Below are positions 28,469 to 36,905 of a stretch of DNA of 64,000 nt, in pieces. Position 1 is the stretch's first letter; each line of letters begins with the position of its first letter. The notes under the pieces were generated by a model. That model was not told the origin of the DNA, did no database searches, and worked only from the letters and a program-made list of their open reading frames with translations. The stretch spans positions 1,958,530-2,022,529 of the forward strand of contig NZ_LR881183.1 in NCBI RefSeq assembly GCF_904067545.1, read 5' to 3'. The stretch comes from Thermococcus camini. Lineage in GTDB: Archaea; Methanobacteriota_B; Thermococci; Thermococcales; Thermococcaceae. The position numbers were made by a program, and so were the translations under genes.

Positions 28469-29911
28469 ATGCGAATTGAGGACGTTTACATCTGGGACAT
28501 CAACGCCAAGTGGCTCGGCATAACTCCTTACCAGCTCATGGAGAACGCCGGAGCGGGTGTTGCCAGAGTTATAGAGGAGCGCTTTGGAAAGGGGCTGAGG
28601 GTAGCGGTTTTCTCCGGGACCGGCAACAACGGCGGCGACGGCTTTGTAACAGCGAGACACCTCAGCTTCGAGAACGACGTTACTCTCTTCCTCGTCGGAG
28701 ATGAGACGAAGATAAGGAGCGAAGAAGCGAGACACAACTGGGAGACACTCAAGGGCCTGGACTTTGTGAAGATCAAAGTCCTCAAGGACTCGGCATACAT
28801 TAAAGCCCTTGATTTGTCTGGCTTTGACGTTATCGTCGACGCCCTCCTCGGGGCCGGCACAAAGGGCGAGCCGCGCGAGCCGATACGCTCTGCAATAGAG
28901 AAGATTAACGAATACGCGGGAAGGGCGAAGATAGTCAGCGTTGACCTGCCGAGCGGTTATCCAAGTGGAGTTCGCGTCAATGCCGACTTCGCGGTGACCT
29001 TCCAGTGGGACAAGGAGGAGTATGAAGGCTTCGAGCGCGTTGTGGTTAAGATAGGTTATCCGAAGGAGCTCTACCACCTCGTTGGCCCCGGTGATGCGAA
29101 GTTCGCTTTAAGGAAGAAGGGCGAGCACAAGGGGCAGAACGGTAAACTGCTCATCATCGGTGGGAGTTCCAGCTATTACGGTGCTCCTTACCTTGCTTCC
29201 AAGGGGGCGAGCTACCTCGTCGATTTGGTTTACTTAGCGATGCCCTCCGAACCGGCGAAACGGATAAGCGACCCCGATCTGATACTCAGGCCAGTTGAGG
29301 GAAGAAACTTCTCGCCGGGGCACGTTGATGAGCTCCTGAGCATAGCTGAAAAGGCCGATGCCGTCGTCCTCGGCCCGGGAATCGGTCTCGCTGAGGAAAC
29401 GAAGGAGTTCGTCAGGGAATTTGTAAAGCGCTGCGAAAAGCCGATGGTCATAGATGCCGATGCCCTGAAGGCAGTGGCCGAGGACTTGGGTGTTCTCAAG
29501 GGCAAGACCTTCGTCCTAACTCCCCACACCGGTGAGTTTAAGGTTCTCTTTGGGGTGAAGCCGGAAGGCTCCCTCGGAGAGAAAGCCAAGCTCGTAGGGG
29601 AGAAAGCCGGAGAAGTTGGGGGAGTAATTCTTCTCAAAGGTGCTTACGACATCATAAGCGACGGGAAAACCTGGAAGTACAACAGAACCGGTAACAGGGG
29701 CATGACCACCGGGGGAACCGGGGACGTTTTAGCGGGCCTCGTTGGAGCACTCCTTGCACTCGGCAACGAGCCGCTAAGGGCCGCTTCCGCTGGCGCTTTC
29801 CTCAACGGCCTCGCCGGGGACATGGTGAAGGGGGAACTCGGCGAGAACTTCACCGCTTTGGAGGTCGCGAAGAAAGTGCCAAAAGCTGTTAGATGGGTGG
29901 TGGAGTTCTGA
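28469..29911 (+). CDS. nnr: bifunctional NAD(P)H-hydrate epimerase/dehydratase
   Basis: Repairs damaged NADH/NADPH hydrates. The 480-residue fusion has the YjeF-N epimerase domain (about 1-210; MENAGAGVARV, FSGTGNNGGDGFVTARHL) and the ADP/ATP-dependent dehydratase domain (about 230-478; GKLLIIGGSSSYYGAP, AVVLGPGIGL, LTPHTGEF, GTGDVLAGLVGALLA). This fused form is common in bacteria and archaea. ATG 28469 is preceded by GGTGGTGCCG. The stop is 9 bases before the next ATG, so translation is probably coupled. Confidence 0.94.
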   Translation: MRIEDVYIWDINAKWLGITPYQLMENAGAGVARVIEERFGKGLRVAVFSGTGNNGGDGFVTARHLSFENDVTLFLVGDETKIRSEEARHNWETLKGLDFVKIKVLKDSAYIKALDLSGFDVIVDALLGAGTKGEPREPIRSAIEKINEYAGRAKIVSVDLPSGYPSGVRVNADFAVTFQWDKEEYEGFERVVVKIGYPKELYHLVGPGDAKFALRKKGEHKGQNGKLLIIGGSSSYYGAPYLASKGASYLVDLVYLAMPSEPAKRISDPDLILRPVEGRNFSPGHVDELLSIAEKADAVVLGPGIGLAEETKEFVREFVKRCEKPMVIDADALKAVAEDLGVLKGKTFVLTPHTGEFKVLFGVKPEGSLGEKAKLVGEKAGEVGGVILLKGAYDIISDGKTWKYNRTGNRGMTTGGTGDVLAGLVGALLALGNEPLRAASAGAFLNGLAGDMVKGELGENFTALEVAKKVPKAVRWVVEF

Positions 29912-29920
29912 GGTGGTACG

Positions 29921-30556
29921 ATGGGGCGTTTTTTGAAGGCCTTCCTTTTCCTTGCCGTTGCATCTTTGGTTCTGGTTTCCTTTCTTATCCCCCTTTCGGG
30001 AGAGAAGTACCCGATAGAAGTCGAGGCCCACTTCAGCTCTCCCTTTGAGTTTGAGGGTGCGGAGCTTATGGCCGGCTATCCCAACGAGGTTACCCACGTG
30101 GCGCTCTTCAAGTTCAAGCGCTCAGGCGGGGGTAGAAGGGACTTTCGGCTCGTGGAGGCCTTTGACCTTCCCGTCGATTACGTGGTGGCGGAGATACGCG
30201 ACGGAGGCTCACTCTACTGCAGGGCGGCCATTGAGGATGGACGATTTGTGATTCATGAAGAAAACTGCTTCCCAACCCTTGAAGACGCCCTCAAGAGGAG
30301 GATAACTCTGAGTTCCTGCATCAACGGCACTTACCTCGGCTACAAAATTGAAAGGAACTCCATCGTTTACTTTCTCTTCCAGGCTTCAAACGAGACAACC
30401 TGCGTGAACGAGAGCGTTGAAGTCCTTGGAAGAACGTGGGGGGTTTTCGCGGAGATAACCGGGACGAACGGGACCCTCCTTTGCCCGGTGGAGGTCATTA
30501 ACGGGACGTATCTCACCGACGAGGTTGTTGCTGTAAACGAAGGATGGTGCGGGTGA
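29921..30556 (+). CDS. secreted or membrane-anchored protein, unknown function
   Basis: 211 residues. A single N-terminal hydrophobic segment (residues 5-26) followed by an extracellular domain with six Cys (for example YCRAAIEDG, ENCF, SSC, TTC, LLC, GWCG) and four N-x-T/S sites. The family is not recognised. ATG follows TGAGGTGGTACG. Its stop overlaps the next ATG (TGATG). Confidence 0.6.
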   Translation: MGRFLKAFLFLAVASLVLVSFLIPLSGEKYPIEVEAHFSSPFEFEGAELMAGYPNEVTHVALFKFKRSGGGRRDFRLVEAFDLPVDYVVAEIRDGGSLYCRAAIEDGRFVIHEENCFPTLEDALKRRITLSSCINGTYLGYKIERNSIVYFLFQASNETTCVNESVEVLGRTWGVFAEITGTNGTLLCPVEVINGTYLTDEVVAVNEGWCG

Positions 30557-30936
30557 TGAAAATGGCCTCCGAAAATGCGGTTCGGGTGCTCATGTCGGTT
30601 CCGGCCGTTGTCCTTGCGGTTGCTCTCCTCGCGGTTAGAGGGTTTTCCCCTGGGACGATGCTCGTTCTGGTCCTTCTCTGGGTCACTGGCGTCCTCTTCC
30701 CCCGCGCCTGGGAGTTTCGGAACGGGAAACTGGATGGGGGCACTCTGATTCAGAACGTTCTCCTTTATGCTACTTTAACCGCCTTGGTGGGGGCAGAGTA
30801 CTTCTTCCTTGAAGGGACTGTTTACGGCATTTCGAAAGAGATGGCGATGTTCTTCACGGCCTGGCTTCTCAGTGGGGTTTTTGAGTTTCTCTGGCCCGGA
30901 TTCGCGAGAAAGGGAACCAATCAAGTGTCGTCGTAA
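30556..30936 (+). CDS. small membrane protein, unknown function
   Basis: 126 residues, three or four hydrophobic helices (about 12-30, 35-52, 72-92, 98-115). Starts at the ATG overlapping the previous stop; ATG 30562 is an alternative. No recognised family. It forms a small operon with nnr and the secreted-protein gene, and is convergent with the amylase gene. Confidence 0.6.
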   Translation: MKMASENAVRVLMSVPAVVLAVALLAVRGFSPGTMLVLVLLWVTGVLFPRAWEFRNGKLDGGTLIQNVLLYATLTALVGAEYFFLEGTVYGISKEMAMFFTAWLLSGVFEFLWPGFARKGTNQVSS

Positions 30937-30978
30937 ACAGAAACGGGAAGAATAATAGGGAATGGGTGGGGGCAGGGT

Positions 30979-32352
30979 TCAGCCCACCCCACAGTAGCTC
31001 CAGACGGAGTAGCCATACTGGCCATTGGCCGGGTCGTGGGCAGGGGCCTCGAGGTAGACCCAGCCGCTGGAGGAGACGTACTTGTCCACCCAGCCGCCGA
31101 GGTTGCCGGTGTACTCGTGTATGCAGGAGCCGGCGAACTTCGGGACGTAGACCCACCTTCCGACCTTGCTTGAGCCGAGGTTGATGTAGGTTATCAGTCC
31201 CGGCTTGTCCCCGTAGCCGTTTCTCACGAAAATAAGCTCGTCGCTGTCGTAGTAGACTATGTCGGTGCTTCCCCCGGCGAGGTGGTCGTGTATCCAGATG
31301 AGGTTCCTGAGCCTGTCCTTGTTGAGCCACTCCTCGTAGTCGCGGTAGAATATGACGGGCTGACCCTCGTAGGTGAGGATAAACGCATAAGCTGGATACT
31401 TGTTCCAGATTATGTCGGTGTCGTGGTTTGCCACGAAAGTCACCGCCTTGAACGGGTCGCGGCTGACCACTGTTTGACCGTATCTGAGGGCATCAACGAG
31501 GGCAGGGATGTTGTTGTTATCGAAGGCCTCGTCCATCTTGTAGTAGAGCGGGAAGTCGAAGACCTTGGCGTTGCTGTTGTATGCCCAGTTCAGGAGTGCA
31601 TCGACGTTGGTGTCCCAGTACTCTCCGACGGCCCAGCCTCCCCACCAGCTGAGCCAGTCCTTGACGACCCACGCTCCATAACCCTTGACGTAGTCGAAGC
31701 GCCAGGCGTCGATGCCGATGCTCCTGAGATAGGCGGCGTAGCTCTCTTGGCTGGCCCAGAGCCAGTACTGATCCCAGCTCTTCTCGTGGGCGATGTCAGG
31801 ATAGCTCCCGAAGGTCCCTTCGTCGCAGCACTTGACCTCGTTGGGGTGGAAGTCAAGGTAGTTGGCCGTGTACTTGCCCGACGCGACCTTTGAGAAGTCG
31901 GTCCAGGTGTAGTCGTTCACGAAGGGGTTCCACTCCAGGTCGCCGCCGGCGCGGTGGTTTATCACGATGTCCGCTATCACCTTCATGCCGTAAGAGTGGG
32001 CGGTGTTTATCATGTTCACCAGTTCCTGCTTCGAGCCGAATCTCGTTTCTACCGTCCCCTTCTGGTAGTACTCGCCGAGGTCGAAGTAGTCGTAGGGGTC
32101 GTAGCCCATGGAATAGCCGCCGCTCATGCCCTTGCTCGCAGGGGGAATCCATATCGCCGAAATCCCTGCGCTCGCCCAGTCCGGTATCTTCTGGGCTATC
32201 GTGTCCCACCAGATTCCCCCGCCTGGGACGTCCCAGTAGAAGGCCTGCATTATGACGCCGCCGTTCTCAAGGGTTTCCGCCTTCGCCGGAACCGCCGAGA
32301 CGCTGAGAAAGACCAGAAGTACTAGAATTGCCACCAACACCTTTCTGGCCAT
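30979..32352 (-). CDS. extracellular alpha-amylase (GH13)
   Basis: Endo-acting starch hydrolase, secreted. The 457-residue precursor has a signal peptide (cleavage after VPAKA, residue 25). Catalytic residues: D220 in [15 protein letters not shown]244 in [10 protein letters not shown] and D311 in [17 protein letters not shown] is the first conserved GH13 region. Cys175-Cys176 and the surrounding loop match the Zn/Ca site of Pyrococcus and Thermococcus amylases. A C-terminal beta domain with [13 protein letters not shown] ends the protein. ATG 32352 follows GGTGGTGATTGCC. Length fits the about 460-residue thermococcal enzymes. Probably regulated by sugars through the motif at 32380-32397. Confidence 0.96.
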   Translation of the reverse strand: MARKVLVAILVLLVFLSVSAVPAKAETLENGGVIMQAFYWDVPGGGIWWDTIAQKIPDWASAGISAIWIPPASKGMSGGYSMGYDPYDYFDLGEYYQKGTVETRFGSKQELVNMINTAHSYGMKVIADIVINHRAGGDLEWNPFVNDYTWTDFSKVASGKYTANYLDFHPNEVKCCDEGTFGSYPDIAHEKSWDQYWLWASQESYAAYLRSIGIDAWRFDYVKGYGAWVVKDWLSWWGGWAVGEYWDTNVDALLNWAYNSNAKVFDFPLYYKMDEAFDNNNIPALVDALRYGQTVVSRDPFKAVTFVANHDTDIIWNKYPAYAFILTYEGQPVIFYRDYEEWLNKDRLRNLIWIHDHLAGGSTDIVYYDSDELIFVRNGYGDKPGLITYINLGSSKVGRWVYVPKFAGSCIHEYTGNLGGWVDKYVSSSGWVYLEAPAHDPANGQYGYSVWSYCGVG

Positions 32353-32379
32353 GGCAATCACCACCGGATGGTCAGAATA

Positions 32380-32397
32380 TATCACCGGTGGTGAAAT
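32380..32397. promoter_or_regulatory. TGM-like site (TrmBL1 operator) in amylase promoter
   Basis: TATCACCGGTGGTGAAAT resembles the Thermococcales glycolytic motif TATCAC-N5-GTGATA recognised by TrmBL1. It lies between the leftward TATA-like TTTAAATATT (about 32405-32396) and the start, the position where this regulator blocks transcription when sugar is absent. The second half-site is imperfect. Confidence 0.5.
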
Positions 32398-32548
32398 ATT
32401 TAAACTTTGCCACTATTGTTCATTGTGGAACGTAAAAGAACACTGAATGGATGGTCAGAAATGAAACATCCCGTTTCAACGTTGAGTTTCTCTTTCCGTG
32501 AGCCTGGCCCTTTGGGATCGGTTGAAAAGAAAGGCGGGATAACAAGGC

Positions 32549-33109
32549 TCAGTCGTCTTCAATCATCCCTCGGACCTCTTGGGCCTTTCCGCACAGCTCG
32601 CAGCTCTGCATGAAGACGAGCATGTTGAGGAGGTGGAAGAGCTCTATCTCTGTCAGCTCTATCCCCGCCTGGGATATCCTCTTGAGAACTGGCTGGGAGT
32701 TGATCTCTATCTCGTCCAGGACCTCTTTGGCGAGTTTTACCAGCTCTGTCCGGTTCTTTATCTTGAAACCCGCTTTCTCTAGGATCTGAACGAGCTTCTC
32801 GGCCTCTACCTGGAGGTACGCCTGTCTGAACTTCTCTATGTTCTCGTCCGGGTCTGCCTTGATGAGGAACAGCCTGGCGGCCCTGGAGTAGACCCTCTCG
32901 TTTCCGTGGGCTTCTATTTCTTCAACGAGTCCTGCTCTCTCCAGGGTCTTGATATGGCGGTAGACTGTTGTTCTGTCCTTTCCCAGGGCGTCACTCAGTT
33001 CGTTTATGGTCATGGGTCTCTCTCTGAGGAGCTGGAGAATCCTGAAGCGCGTCTCTTCTGAGAGCACCTTCACCTTCTCGGGCTCTGTGATTATCAAAAC
33101 TTCCCTCAC
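32549..33109 (-). CDS. winged-helix (ArsR-like) transcription regulator
   Basis: 186 residues. An N-terminal winged helix (residues 10-75; ETRFRILQLLRERPMTINELSDALGKDRTTVYRHIKTLERAGLV) is followed by a long helical region and a CELC motif near the C-terminus (SCELCGKAQE) that could bind metal. Starts with GTG directly after the DUF211 stop (TGAGTG), so it is translationally coupled. Its target is unknown; the operon with a second regulator and a DUF211 protein suggests a shared sensory circuit. Confidence 0.85.
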   Translation of the reverse strand: MREVLIITEPEKVKVLSEETRFRILQLLRERPMTINELSDALGKDRTTVYRHIKTLERAGLVEEIEAHGNERVYSRAARLFLIKADPDENIEKFRQAYLQVEAEKLVQILEKAGFKIKNRTELVKLAKEVLDEIEINSQPVLKRISQAGIELTEIELFHLLNMLVFMQSCELCGKAQEVRGMIEDD

Positions 33110-33415
33110 TCAGTACTCCTCCAGTTTGTCCTGGGGGGTTTCTCCCTCCTCAACGATCTTCCTACCCGCTGCAACCATGTCTATGCTGTGGACGACTCCT
33201 CCAAACTCCTCTATCGTCCTGACTATCTCGTCGTAGTCGAGGTTGTCGCCGGCCATCGTTATCTTGACGTTCTCCGTCTCCTTGTCTATCTCCACCAGCG
33301 TTATGTTGACGCCATCGACCCCGTCGAGCTCGCTGAGTCCGAGCGCCAGCTCCGTCACCATCGGCTGATGTGGCTTAAGCACGTCCAGGACAAGAAGTCT
33401 TATGCCCTTCGCCAT
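33110..33415 (-). CDS. DUF211 protein
   Basis: 101 residues of ferredoxin-like alpha/beta fold, matching DUF211: MAKGIRLLVLDVLKPHQPM, then VNITLVEIDKETENVKITMAG and GGVVHSIDMVAAG. Archaeal members assemble as oligomers and have been linked to binding of small ligands or metal; function not settled. It sits between two winged-helix regulators, 24 bases after one and directly before the other, so all three are probably one operon. Confidence 0.88.
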   Translation of the reverse strand: MAKGIRLLVLDVLKPHQPMVTELALGLSELDGVDGVNITLVEIDKETENVKITMAGDNLDYDEIVRTIEEFGGVVHSIDMVAAGRKIVEEGETPQDKLEEY

Positions 33416-33439
33416 ATCCCATCGCTTCTCCTTTCCCCG

Positions 33440-34015
33440 TCATTTTTTAAGTATTTCTCCCAGCTTCTTCAAGAGCGCCAGGGTCTCCTCGTCGCGGCCC
33501 ATCCTGGCCATGGCCAGCCACTCGATGGCGTGGATTATGTCCTCGTTGGAGAAGTCCTTAAGCGCCTCTTCGTTGGCCTCGATCTCCTTGGATATCTCCG
33601 TCTTGAACTCGTGCTCCTTTTTGAGGAGCTCATCCATCGTATTGAGCAGCTCGTCGTCATCGAACTCATAGCCAAGGGCCTTGAATATCTCCAGCTTTAT
33701 CTTGAGCCTTGAGCGGGCGAAGTACCTCAACTCCTCATCGCCGAGGTACATGTTGATGTAGAACGCATCGGCGGTCCTTCCGTAGTACTTCTCCACCAGG
33801 TTGCCCTTCATCTCCGTCCTCTTTACCTCGACCAGGCCGGCTTCCTTGAGCTTCTCGATGTGGTGGTATATCGTCTGGGGCGTCTTCCCCAGTATCTCGC
33901 TGAGCTGGGAGATGGTCATCTCCTTGTTGCGGAGCAGTCCGAGTATCTTCCTTCTCGTGTCCTCAAGCATCAGCTTTATGACTTCTGGGTCGGTTATGAC
34001 CTTCACTTTCGCCAT
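33440..34015 (-). CDS. winged-helix (ArsR-like) transcription regulator
   Basis: 191 residues, very close in pattern to the Pyrococcus protein PH1932: ITDPEVIKLMLEDTRRKILGLLRNKEMTISQLSEILGKTPQTIYHHIEKL (winged helix, residues 8-60), then YYGRTADAFYIN and the C-terminal IIHAIEWLAMARM helix. ATG 34015 follows GGGTGATCCAG. It is divergent from the acyl-CoA synthetase gene, with a palindrome between them that may be its operator. The leftward TATA is GGGTTATATGCC near 34068. Confidence 0.9.
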   Translation of the reverse strand: MAKVKVITDPEVIKLMLEDTRRKILGLLRNKEMTISQLSEILGKTPQTIYHHIEKLKEAGLVEVKRTEMKGNLVEKYYGRTADAFYINMYLGDEELRYFARSRLKIKLEIFKALGYEFDDDELLNTMDELLKKEHEFKTEISKEIEANEEALKDFSNEDIIHAIEWLAMARMGRDEETLALLKKLGEILKK

Positions 34016-34090
34016 CTGGATCACCCAATTTAAACGTTCTAATGCTTCTTTTAACGTTATGGCATATAACCCTTTTGCTTTCCCCCGGTA

Positions 34091-34129
34091 GCTTTATATA
34101 TGTAAAGGCCATGGTTCATTAAGAACCAT
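34091..34129 (+). promoter_or_regulatory. promoter with palindromic operator upstream of acs alpha
   Basis: GCTTTATATATG (34091-34102) is a TATA box. A perfect inverted repeat, ATGGTTC-attaa-GAACCAT, at 34111-34129 lies where transcription from it would start, an ideal repressor site. A second TATA-like GGCTTAAATATGG (about 34178-34190) lies about 35 bases before the gene start. Confidence 0.5.
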
Positions 34130-34220
34130 TGATGGACAAAATATCCACTTCCCTGGATGTACCCATCTGGGGAGGAAGGCTTAAATATGGGCTCCCGAAA
34201 AACCTTCGGAGGTGGGTAAG

Positions 34221-35630
34221 ATGGAGGCTCCAAAGCTCGATTTCCTGTTTTATCCAAAGAGCGTCGCGGTCATCGGGGCGTCAAACGTCCCTGGAAAGGT
34301 TGGAAACGCCATAATGCGCTCGATAACTCTTCGCTACGATGGAAAGGTCTACGCGGTAAACGTCAAGGGCGGCGAGGTCGAGGTCAACGGGAAGCGCTTT
34401 AAAGTTTACAGGAGCATTAAGGAGATACCTGACGAGGTTGATGTTGCAGTCATAGCGGTTCCGGCGAAGTTCGTTCCCGACGTCATTGACGAGTGCGGCG
34501 AGAAGGGCGTTAAAGGGGCTGTTGTCATCTCCGCCGGCTTCAAAGAGGCCGGAAGGGCCGAGCTTGAGGAGGAACTCGTTAAGCGCGCCAGGAAGTGGGG
34601 AATAAGGCTCGTCGGCCCGAACTGTCTCGGCGTGACGAACCTCGAGAACGGCTTTGACTGCAACTTCAACCCGCCGGAGAGGCAGGCCAGGCCAGCCTTC
34701 GGAAAGGTCGCCTTCATGAGCCAGAGTGGAGCGTTCGGCGCTGCAATCCTCGACTGGGCCGCCAGCCACAAGATAGGAATGAGCAAGTTCATCAGCCTCG
34801 GCAACATGGCAGATTTAGATGAGAGCGACTTCATAGCCTACCTCGGCCAGGATGAGAAGACCGGAGTTATCACCGGCTACATCGAGGGCGTCAAGGACGG
34901 TAGGAAGTTCTTCAACGTCGCCAAGGAGGTCACCCTCAGGAAGCCCATCATCATCCTCAAGGCCGGCAGGACCGAGGCCGGAGCTAAGGCAGCTGCTTCC
35001 CACACCGGTTCTCTGGCAGGCTCCTACAAGATATACGAGGCCGCGTTCGAGCAGACTGGTGTTCTGAGCGCCAAGAGCATGCGCCAGCTCTTCAACTACG
35101 CGAAGGCCTTAGCCATGCAGAAGCCGGCCAGAGGAAACCGCGTGGCCATAGTCACCAACGGCGGTGGAGCGGGAGTCATGATGAGCGACGGCCTGCTCGA
35201 AAGGGGAATGAAGCTCGCCGAGCTGAGCGATGAGACCAACGAGCGCTTTAGGAAGGACATCGAGGAAGGCAAGCTCCCGCACCACATGTCCTACAGAAAC
35301 CCGATTGATGTCATAGGCGATGCCCCGTCGAGCCGCTATGAGATAGCCATGCGCTATGCCCTCGAAGACCCGAACGTCGATGTCCTCGTCGTCATAGCGC
35401 TCTTCCAGAGCCCAGCCCTCGATGAGGGAATCGTTGAGGCCATGGAGAGAATGCAAGCTTACGGCAAGCCGATAGTCTTTGTCGCTCCAGGTGGAGACTA
35501 TCCGCATAAGATGGCCAGGAACATCGAGCTCAAGGGCGTTCCCGTCTACGAGACCGTCGAGGACGGCGTCGATGCGGTCTACGCCCTCGTCAAGTACGGC
35601 GAGTGGCTGAGGGAGAATGGAAAACTTTAA
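34221..35630 (+). CDS. ADP-forming acetyl/acyl-CoA synthetase alpha subunit
   Basis: 469 residues, the usual alpha length (about 460). It opens with LDFLFYPKSVAVIGASNVPGKVG (CoA-binding domain), then GPNCLGVTNLENGF, MSQSGAFGAAIL, the catalytic His in AAASHTGSLAGSYKIYEAAF, and NGGGAGVMMSD. With its beta subunit it makes ATP from acetyl- or aryl-acyl-CoA in fermentation. The beta subunit is not in the window. ATG 34221 follows GGAGGTGGGTAAG. It shares many motifs with the paralogue at 1506-2831 but lacks that protein's ATG-coupled partner. Confidence 0.95.
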   Translation: MEAPKLDFLFYPKSVAVIGASNVPGKVGNAIMRSITLRYDGKVYAVNVKGGEVEVNGKRFKVYRSIKEIPDEVDVAVIAVPAKFVPDVIDECGEKGVKGAVVISAGFKEAGRAELEEELVKRARKWGIRLVGPNCLGVTNLENGFDCNFNPPERQARPAFGKVAFMSQSGAFGAAILDWAASHKIGMSKFISLGNMADLDESDFIAYLGQDEKTGVITGYIEGVKDGRKFFNVAKEVTLRKPIIILKAGRTEAGAKAAASHTGSLAGSYKIYEAAFEQTGVLSAKSMRQLFNYAKALAMQKPARGNRVAIVTNGGGAGVMMSDGLLERGMKLAELSDETNERFRKDIEEGKLPHHMSYRNPIDVIGDAPSSRYEIAMRYALEDPNVDVLVVIALFQSPALDEGIVEAMERMQAYGKPIVFVAPGGDYPHKMARNIELKGVPVYETVEDGVDAVYALVKYGEWLRENGKL

Positions 35631-35724
35631 ATCCCCTTCTTCCCTTTCTCTTCCCATGCGCGGTGGTCGTTTTTGGCCCTGGTGAAGCCTTCCTTTTCTG
35701 CCCCGGCTTAGTCCTGAGTTTCGT

Positions 35725-35735
35725 TTCCACTGGAA
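35725..35735. promoter_or_regulatory. mini-ORB core in trpS leader
   Basis: TTCCACTGGAA lies immediately before the GGAGGTG ribosome binding site of trpS, separated by 2 bases. It is non-coding here, so coding constraint does not explain it. Confidence 0.4.
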
Positions 35736-35750
35736 ATGGAGGTGTTTTGA

Positions 35751-36905
35751 ATGGACGACTTTAAGGTCACCCCATGGGACGTTGAGGGTGTTGTGGACTA
35801 CGCGAAGCTGATAGAGGAGTTCGGAACCAGTCCGCTGACGGACGAGCTGATAGAGAAGACCGCAGAGCTGACGAAGAGCGAACTGCCGATATACTTCAGG
35901 AGGAGGTTCTTCTTCTCCCACAGGGACTACGACAAGGTTCTGGCTGATTACGAGAGTGGAAAGGGCTTCTTCCTGTACACGGGGAGGGGTCCGAGCGGCC
36001 CGATGCACATAGGCCACATCATTCCATTCTTCGCCACAAAGTGGCTCCAGGAGAAGTTCGGCGTCAACCTCTACATCCAGATAACGGACGACGAGAAGTT
36101 CCTCTTCAAGGAGAAGCTCACCTTCGACGACACCAAGAGATGGGCCTACGACAACATCCTTGACATCATAGCTGTCGGCTTCGATCCGGACAAGACCTTC
36201 ATCTTCCAGGACAGCGAGTTCACCAAGATATACGAGATGGCGATACCGATAGCGAAGAAGATAAACTACTCGATGGCCCGTGCTGTTTTTGGCTTCACGG
36301 AGCAGAGCAAGATTGGGATGATATTCTACCCGGCGATTCAGGCGGCGCCGACCTTCTTTGAGAGGAAGCGCTGTCTCATTCCAGCGGCTATAGACCAGGA
36401 TCCGTACTGGAGGCTCCAGAGGGACTTTGCAGAGAGCCTCGGCTACTACAAGACCGCTGCCATTCACTCCAAGTTCGTGCCAGGCCTCATGGGCCTTGAG
36501 GGCAAGATGAGCGCCTCAAAGCCTGAAACAGCAGTTTACCTCACCGACGACCCGGAGGAGGCGGGTAAGAAGATATGGAAGTATGCTTTAACCGGAGGCA
36601 GGGCAACCGCAAAGGAGCAGCGCGAGAAGGGCGGCCAGCCGGAGAAGTGCGTCGTCTTCAAGTGGTTCGAGATATTCTTTGAGCCGGACGACAAGAAGCT
36701 CATGGAGCGCTACCACGCGTGCAAGAGCGGTGAGCTACTCTGCGGCCAGTGCAAGCGCGAGCTGATTGAGAGGGTTCAGGAGTTCCTGAAGGAGCACCAG
36801 AAGAAGCGCAAAGAAGCGGAAAAGAAGGTCGAGAAGTTCAAGTACACCGGCGAACTGGCGAGGGAGCAGTGGGATAAATCAATTCCGGAGCCGCTGAGGG
36901 TTTAG
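35751..36905 (+). CDS. trpS: tryptophanyl-tRNA synthetase
   Basis: Class I aminoacyl-tRNA synthetase, 384 residues. It has the HIGH motif as GPMHIGHIIPFF, the KMSKS motif as GKMSASKPETA, and the archaeal/eukaryal-type signature TGRGPSG and IDQDPYWRLQRD. ATG 35751 follows GGAGGTGTTTTG. It charges tRNA-Trp in the cytoplasm. It overlaps the convergent membrane gene by 4 bases at the stop codons. Confidence 0.97.
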   Translation: MDDFKVTPWDVEGVVDYAKLIEEFGTSPLTDELIEKTAELTKSELPIYFRRRFFFSHRDYDKVLADYESGKGFFLYTGRGPSGPMHIGHIIPFFATKWLQEKFGVNLYIQITDDEKFLFKEKLTFDDTKRWAYDNILDIIAVGFDPDKTFIFQDSEFTKIYEMAIPIAKKINYSMARAVFGFTEQSKIGMIFYPAIQAAPTFFERKRCLIPAAIDQDPYWRLQRDFAESLGYYKTAAIHSKFVPGLMGLEGKMSASKPETAVYLTDDPEEAGKKIWKYALTGGRATAKEQREKGGQPEKCVVFKWFEIFFEPDDKKLMERYHACKSGELLCGQCKRELIERVQEFLKEHQKKRKEAEKKVEKFKYTGELAREQWDKSIPEPLRV

